DNA from: JBECKX01 sp964468475
Lineage (GTDB): Bacteria; Zixibacteria; MSB-5A5; CAIYYT01
DNA length: 64,000 nt
Direction of reading: 5' to 3'
Assembly (NCBI GenBank): GCA_964468475.1
Contig: CAYXUL010000010.1
Span: 1 to 64,000, forward strand
Part shown: one piece after another, positions 59,616 through 64,000 of the stretch
Position numbering within the stretch: the stretch's first letter is position 1
How the letters are laid out: each line of letters begins with the position of its first letter
Position numbers and translations under genes: made by a program
The notes under the pieces: generated by a model
The model's database searches: none
What the model was told of the DNA's origin: nothing
What the model saw: the letters and a program-made list of their open reading frames with translations, nothing else

Positions 59616-60440
59616 CTAATTGTACTCTGGAGTCATACTATACTGATAGACCACGTCGCCCAATTGGGCGCTGACGTCAGCTGTACCATCCGTGAATTCA
59701 ACAGAAACCGTCCAGCTTTGGTCTCCAGCAGCGGTAGTGACTGTGCCGGTGATTGTCAAAGTACCGGAATCTGCTTTGCGCTCATTCCACCAGTAGTCGG
59801 ACGGATTGGAATACTGCACGTTGTCGGCGGAAATCTCGAATTCATACGTGTCATTCATCGCCGTCATGCCATCGAGGTAATGGCTGTCGACTGTGACATT
59901 AGCTGTACCGGTGAACGACTGATCGACCTGTCCCCAATTGTCAAATTCAGCATTGAAGTATGCTGAGATATTCTCATACTCACTGCCTGAGCCGCTGTAA
60001 TTCATGCTTTGATGACGAATCAGAGCAAGCTTGGTCACACGATCCCAGCGGAATAGTTCGACTGCATCGGAGCCTTCCCAATACTTGGCTGAGTCAACAT
60101 AGACATTGTCATAATTGGCGGCGCCGGCGCCACCAAAGTAAAGCACGTGCCAGTCGTTAACGTAGTTGTAGAGCAGAGAGTCGCTCGGGCCAAGCTGCGG
60201 ACGATCGTAGCCGATATTGCCTTCATTGGGATAACGATCCGGCTTGTGCGCAAAATTGAGCGCGATGGCAAGAGTCGAATCGACTGCCACCGAGATCGCC
60301 GACTTCATAGACTGGAATTCAGGGGCATTTGGATCGCCGACGTTACTGTCGACCTGGGTTGAGCTGGATGAGCAGCCCGAAAATGTCAGAACTCCCGCCA
60401 TGACAAGGATTAGTCCTGCAATAGTACTACGGCGCAGCAT
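59616..60440 (-). CDS. Lipoprotein of unknown function
   Basis: A 274-residue protein with a lipoprotein signal peptide (MLRRSTIAGLILVMAGVLTF, then SGC) and no recognised domain. The mature part is Ser/Thr/Asp/Tyr-rich and beta-strand-like (TYEFEISADNVQYSNP, SGTLTITGTVTTAAGDQSWT). It has the look of a surface-exposed or secreted envelope protein. AAGGAG lies 7 nt before the ATG. It has its own terminator downstream and is followed by argF upstream on the same strand, but spaced as a separate unit. Confidence 0.7.
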   Translation of the reverse strand: MLRRSTIAGLILVMAGVLTFSGCSSSSTQVDSNVGDPNAPEFQSMKSAISVAVDSTLAIALNFAHKPDRYPNEGNIGYDRPQLGPSDSLLYNYVNDWHVLYFGGAGAANYDNVYVDSAKYWEGSDAVELFRWDRVTKLALIRHQSMNYSGSGSEYENISAYFNAEFDNWGQVDQSFTGTANVTVDSHYLDGMTAMNDTYEFEISADNVQYSNPSDYWWNERKADSGTLTITGTVTTAAGDQSWTVSVEFTDGTADVSAQLGDVVYQYSMTPEYN

Positions 60441-60467
60441 AGCAATACTCCTTTACGAAAAGTGATC

Positions 60468-61388
60468 TTAAGTTCTTAGTCTCTTTTCATCAACTAATGC
60501 CAACAGTATCGCCTTCTGGATATGGAGCCGGTTCTCTGCCTGATCGAAGACAACCGAATTGGGCCCATCCATCACCTCGTCGGTGATCTCGGCGTTTCTC
60601 TGTGCAGGCAGGCAGTGCATGACGAGGCAATCGGGTTTCGCCAGCTTTACCAATTGGTCGTTGACCTGAAAATCAGCCAGCAGCGCCGCCTTTTCCTCCG
60701 CCAGGTGCTTCTGCCCCATGCTTGCCCAGACATCTGTATAGATTACATCGGCACCCTCAACTGCTTCTTTAGGGCTGTAAACAATCTGTACACTGCCGAC
60801 CGCATCCGTCTGCGCCGCTTGGAGGATGTCACTTGACGGCAGTGTTTCCTTGTTCGTACCGATTACCAAATTAATGGGGAATCGCCGGGTTAAGTTGATG
60901 AATGAGTTCGCGATATTGTTGCCATCCCCCAGGTAAACCAGCTTGAGGCCGTCGAGAGATTTGCCCTTTTCGATAATCGTGAAGGCGTCGCCAAGTATCT
61001 GACATGGATGAAGCAGGTCGGTGAGCGCGTTGATTACGGGGATATCAGCATGTTTCGCCAAATCGATTACATCCTGATGAGAGAAGGTTCTTATGGTAAT
61101 CGCTGCCAGATAACGAGATAGCACCTTGGCGGCATCGTAAATCGACTCGCGCTTGCCCAGCTCGATCTCTTTCTCTGTTATATATAGTGAGCTGCCGCCA
61201 AGCTGGTTGATCCCCACCTCAAATGAAATCCGCGTGCGCAGCGACGGTTTATGGAATATGCAGCCCACTGATCTGCCGAGCAGCGGCTGTGGAGTGATTT
61301 CATGCGACTTCATCTCACGGCAAAGAGCAAATATTTGCTCGATCTCATCCGTGGTGAAATCGGTTTCGGCAACAAAATCGCGTTTCAT
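60468..61388 (-). CDS. argF: Ornithine carbamoyltransferase
   Basis: A 306-residue transferase making citrulline from ornithine and carbamoyl phosphate in arginine synthesis. The carbamoyl phosphate site is KPSLRTRISFEVG (about residues 51-63), with the HPCQ motif near residue 134, DVWASMGQ near 225 and the catalytic HCLPAQR near 263. The STRTR of most relatives is SLRTR here, seen in part of the family. It starts at ATG 61388, with AAGGAGAT upstream. No other arginine genes are adjacent, so the pathway is dispersed. Confidence 0.94.
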   Translation of the reverse strand: MKRDFVAETDFTTDEIEQIFALCREMKSHEITPQPLLGRSVGCIFHKPSLRTRISFEVGINQLGGSSLYITEKEIELGKRESIYDAAKVLSRYLAAITIRTFSHQDVIDLAKHADIPVINALTDLLHPCQILGDAFTIIEKGKSLDGLKLVYLGDGNNIANSFINLTRRFPINLVIGTNKETLPSSDILQAAQTDAVGSVQIVYSPKEAVEGADVIYTDVWASMGQKHLAEEKAALLADFQVNDQLVKLAKPDCLVMHCLPAQRNAEITDEVMDGPNSVVFDQAENRLHIQKAILLALVDEKRLRT

Positions 61389-61575
61389 CGGGTAATCTCC
61401 TTATGGAAGCTGAAGAGTGGTATGTCTCAAATCGCGCAGAAAGTATTTGAGGTAACGACCAGAGTCAAGGAATTTCCTTGCTCCCGGTCATCGGCATACC
61501 GTAATTCGGCTTATATGCAGTTGATTCTGAGTCCGCACTGCCGGTGCGGAATACCGAAATGAAACGGGAGGGAAA

Positions 61576-62160
61576 ATGCAGGTGATTTCGGGATTGGTTC
61601 TGGTGCTGCTGGGAATACTCTTCCTGGGTAATAGCCTACACTGGTTCCGCTTTGACTTTTTCGAATTTATCGGTGATTTCTGGCCGGCGGTATTGATTAT
61701 CCTCGGCGGCTATCTCATTTATGAGAAGGCCAAAGGCGAGGATGATGCTGAGGATATCCTTTCCGACGACAAATCGTGGACGAAATTCAGCGGCAAGGAA
61801 TTCAAAAAGACAGCGGGGGATGTCAATCTCCGCCCTGAATCTATTGACCCAGCGGGTATCAAGGCGGAGCAGGGTCTGGGAAATATCACCGTTGATCTGA
61901 CGCAGGCCACCCTCAATCCGGGAGAGAATGCGGTTCTCTGCAGTCTGGGAGTCGGCGACCTCAATGTGGTAGTGCCACAGGGCGTCCCGCTTTCGGCAGC
62001 GGTAGAGATCGGCGCGGGTTCCGGACGTATCCTTGGTCGGCAGGCGGATGGATTCAGTAAGAAGATACGTTATGAAGACACCGACTACTCGAACGCAGAT
62101 ATCAAGATCAAGCTCAAAGCCAAAATCGGTTTGGGGGATGTAACGGTTAGCCGGGGGTAG
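61576..62160 (+). CDS. LiaF-like membrane protein
   Basis: A 194-residue protein. The first 55 residues hold two membrane helices with the WPAVLIILG-type motif (GLVLVLLGILFLGNSLHW, FWPAVLIILGGYLIYEKA) typical of LiaI-LiaF-like proteins. The C-terminal domain is a right-handed beta-helix-like run (IKAEQGLGNITVDLTQATL, AVLCSLGVGDLNVVVPQGV), as in the C-terminal domain of LiaF and VraT. Such proteins sense envelope stress in firmicutes; the role in a diderm is unclear. A strong AGGGAGGG precedes the ATG. It stands alone between argF and a FAD oxidoreductase. Confidence 0.8.
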   Translation: MQVISGLVLVLLGILFLGNSLHWFRFDFFEFIGDFWPAVLIILGGYLIYEKAKGEDDAEDILSDDKSWTKFSGKEFKKTAGDVNLRPESIDPAGIKAEQGLGNITVDLTQATLNPGENAVLCSLGVGDLNVVVPQGVPLSAAVEIGAGSGRILGRQADGFSKKIRYEDTDYSNADIKIKLKAKIGLGDVTVSRG

Positions 62161-62301
62161 GCTCATTAACCCACTGTCTCAGACCGCCCCAAAAGATTGC
62201 ACGAAACGCATACGGCACTCTCCCCAAAACTTGAGCTTCATTGCGTTTTCAGGAGCGTGATCTATACTTACACTTATCCCACCCCTGAGCCGGCAACGGG
62301 T

Positions 62302-63684
62302 TTAGTTGCCGTTGGTCGGCTTTATGTTCTGATTGACGTGAAATATATTATCGGGATCGTACTTCGTTTTGATCTTCTGCAAACGCGCGTAATTGTTGCG
62401 GTGTGTTACCTTGACTAGGTCACTGGCTTCTTCCATCATGAAATTCTGATAAGCACCGCCAGCTGAAAAAGGATGAAGCGCCTCCCAGTACTCCTTTGCC
62501 CAGCGTGTCATCTCTTCGTCGTGCGATCCATCCGCACTAAATCCGCCGATCATCATTGACCAGTTGGCGTCACGGGAACTGAATGCGGTCTCATTCTCAG
62601 CAATGCGGTGGACGGCACCATTAACCGGGTAGAGATGCATGGTTGCCAAATCGACGGGAAGCTTGCTGACATGTTTGAGATGCAGCTTAATAGCTTCGTC
62701 GGGCAGCTCCTTAAAGAAATCACCTTTCCAGTAGAAGTGAGTCCCGCTAGGCAATAGTTCATCGAACGCGGTATTCAGAATGTAATAAGGCATTGGCTGA
62801 ACCCCATGAAGCAACGGCTTGCCGATTTTCTTGATCGGCGCAAATACTTCTTCCGCCTTGTCCTGTGGTCCGGTATAACACCACATTATAGCAGCCACCA
62901 ATTTCAGGTGAAGTTCTTCCGGAAAAATCGGTAGCGGCGGTACTTTGGTGAGACCAAACCAACCATAGAGATCATCAGACGCCTTTGTTATAAAACCGCG
63001 ATACCACTTGAGCACTTCTTCTGCCTGGTCTAAAGGCCAGAACGTCGGACCAGCTACGACGGTATCTACCGGGTGAAGCTTGAACAAAAAGGAAGTCACC
63101 ACCCCGAAATTGCCTCCTCCACCACGCAGAGCCCAAAATAGATCTTCGTGTCGAGTCTCGCTGGCGGTGACAAAACTGCCGTCCGCTAGCACAACATCGG
63201 CCTCCAGCAGGTTGTCAGCGGCAAGTCCATACTTGCGGCTGAGATAACCGTGTCCTCCGCCAAGGGTCAATCCGGCGACACCCGTGGTTGAGACAACTCC
63301 ATTCACAGAGGCTAGACCGAATGCGTGCGCTGCGTGATCGACATTACCCCAGGTTGCCCCTCCTCCCACGCGAGCCGTACGCTTCTCCGGGTCGATTCTG
63401 ACGCTGTTCATTTCTCTCAGATCAATAACCAGGCCTTTATCACACGAGCAAAGTCCGGGGCCACTATGTCCGCCGCCACGAATCGCAATCTCCAACTTGT
63501 TCTCGCGAGCGAAATTAACGGCGGCAATGACGTCTGCGACATTGGCACAGCGGGCAATCGCCGCCGGCTTCTTGTCGATCATGCCATTGTAAACCGCGCG
63601 GGTTTCGTCATAGCTGTCGTCAGATGGTTGAATTAGCTTCCCCCTCAATCTGCTCTGCAGTTGTTCCGCCTGGGAGCGAGTCAC
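62302..63684 (-). CDS. FAD-linked oxidoreductase (berberine bridge-like)
   Basis: A 460-residue flavoprotein of the PCMH/BBE family. The flavin-binding domain shows IRGGGHSGPGLCSCDKGLVI (the His of RGGGH is the usual 8-alpha covalent ligand), VSTTGVAGLTLGGGHGYLSR and GGGGNFGVVTSF. The cysteine that forms the second FAD bond in bicovalent members is replaced. The C-terminal BBE segment YARLQKIKTKYDPDNIFHVN is present. The GTG at 63684 is the start because AGGAGG lies about 8 nt upstream. The substrate, a sugar or secondary metabolite alcohol, is unknown. Confidence 0.88.
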   Translation of the reverse strand: MTRSQAEQLQSRLRGKLIQPSDDSYDETRAVYNGMIDKKPAAIARCANVADVIAAVNFARENKLEIAIRGGGHSGPGLCSCDKGLVIDLREMNSVRIDPEKRTARVGGGATWGNVDHAAHAFGLASVNGVVSTTGVAGLTLGGGHGYLSRKYGLAADNLLEADVVLADGSFVTASETRHEDLFWALRGGGGNFGVVTSFLFKLHPVDTVVAGPTFWPLDQAEEVLKWYRGFITKASDDLYGWFGLTKVPPLPIFPEELHLKLVAAIMWCYTGPQDKAEEVFAPIKKIGKPLLHGVQPMPYYILNTAFDELLPSGTHFYWKGDFFKELPDEAIKLHLKHVSKLPVDLATMHLYPVNGAVHRIAENETAFSSRDANWSMMIGGFSADGSHDEEMTRWAKEYWEALHPFSAGGAYQNFMMEEASDLVKVTHRNNYARLQKIKTKYDPDNIFHVNQNIKPTNGN

Positions 63685-63848
63685 TGTGCATACCTCCTGT
63701 AATTGAATCTCCGGACTCAACGGCCGCAAAATGTACTTCGTCGACCGTCTTTATGCCCGTTATAGGATTGACTGATGCAAATGTTTCGAGGAAATAGTGT
63801 CAGGCGGGCGCAGCGGGCGCGTCCTCAACGAACGGGGATTTGTTCTGA

Positions 63849-64000
63849 CTACACCTTCGCCGTAACCGGCTTTATCTCCCGCAGGCGCATCGTGAAGTGA
63901 CGCAGGTACTTGGTCTCGTACTCGAAATCGAAGCCACTGAGCTTATCCTTGTAACCGGCAATCTTCTCGATGCAAAGGGCCACGTGCATCAGGTGCGCAT
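63849..64000 (-). CDS. C-terminal fragment of an unrecognised protein (cut by window end)
   Basis: An open frame runs from the window edge to a stop at 63849-63851. It encodes about 50 residues with the visible parts AHLMHVALCIEKIAGYKDKL and YETKYLRHFTMRLREIKPVT, followed by AKV at the end. The helical, charged character gives no family. Only the 3' part is here. Confidence 0.55.
   Translation of the reverse strand, partial: AHLMHVALCIEKIAGYKDKLSGFDFEYETKYLRHFTMRLREIKPVTAKV

Noticed and set aside
1..64000. CRISPR arrays, rRNA, tRNA, prophage, transposase genes
   Set aside because: I saw no regularly spaced direct repeats, no conserved rRNA segments, no complete tRNA cloverleaf and no integrase or transposase motifs.

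Overview
The window looks like part of a metagenome-derived scaffold from a Gram-negative bacterium. It has three runs of exactly 100 N, which are scaffolding gaps of unknown true length. Genes are dense, mostly on the minus strand, and moderately GC-rich. LpxH, ComEC, MurJ, a cytochrome c lipoprotein, outer-membrane beta-barrels and a type IV pilus motor point to a diderm cell envelope. An FCB-group or similar uncultured lineage (for example Zixibacteria-like) is my guess from gene content, not a demonstrated placement. I see no tRNA, rRNA, CRISPR array, prophage or insertion sequence.

Layout. 1-3.9 kb: recN (cut by the window edge), two membrane proteins and a secreted propeller protein. 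4.2-6.4 kb (plus strand): an ECF sigma factor, a one-pass protein in the anti-sigma position and a lipoprotein. 6.4-12.6 kb: a Ser/Thr kinase with a TolB-like propeller, a regulated cytochrome c gene, tandem beta-barrel genes and a TPR protein. 12.7-16.5 kb: NAD-type isocitrate dehydrogenase, a BtrH-like protein, a flippase and a small Arg-rich Myb-like protein. 16.8-23 kb: lpxH, a fusion of two HTH units to a cysteine-less aconitase fold, a HIT protein, and a Rad50-like membrane ATPase paired with a metallophosphoesterase that has lost its catalytic residues. 23-31 kb: DUF885, rlmD, rseP, dxr and a cyclophilin. 31-38.5 kb: a complete-order F1Fo ATP synthase operon (atpZ-I-B-E-F-H-A-G-D-C) with a good promoter at one end and a terminator at the other. 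38.7-42.7 kb: a DUF255 lipoprotein and a PilS-like kinase. 42.8-52.4 kb: ten co-directional genes joining a DUF4388 protein, several roadblock/LC7 proteins, an MglA-type GTPase, MglB, PilB, PilT and PilC. 52.6-56.7 kb: comEC, murJ and rpsT. 57-64 kb: a propeller protein, an RNase H-like protein, a thioesterase, a lipoprotein, argF, a LiaF-like protein, an FAD oxidoreductase and a C-terminal fragment.

How the genes work together. The clearest functional unit is the 42.8-52.4 kb block. A Ras-like polarity GTPase, its probable activator, and membrane-anchored, TPR-linked and free roadblock proteins are transcribed with the pilus extension and retraction ATPases, which suggests one module that places and switches type IV pili.

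A second theme is enzyme folds that have lost catalytic residues: the aconitase-like regulator (no Fe-S cysteines), the SbcD-like protein (no metal ligands), the ComEC metallo-beta-lactamase domain (no HxDxDH) and, less clearly, an RNase H-like protein. The HTH plus pseudo-aconitase fusion is my best candidate for an undescribed system: a possible transcription factor that senses a tricarboxylic or dicarboxylic acid.
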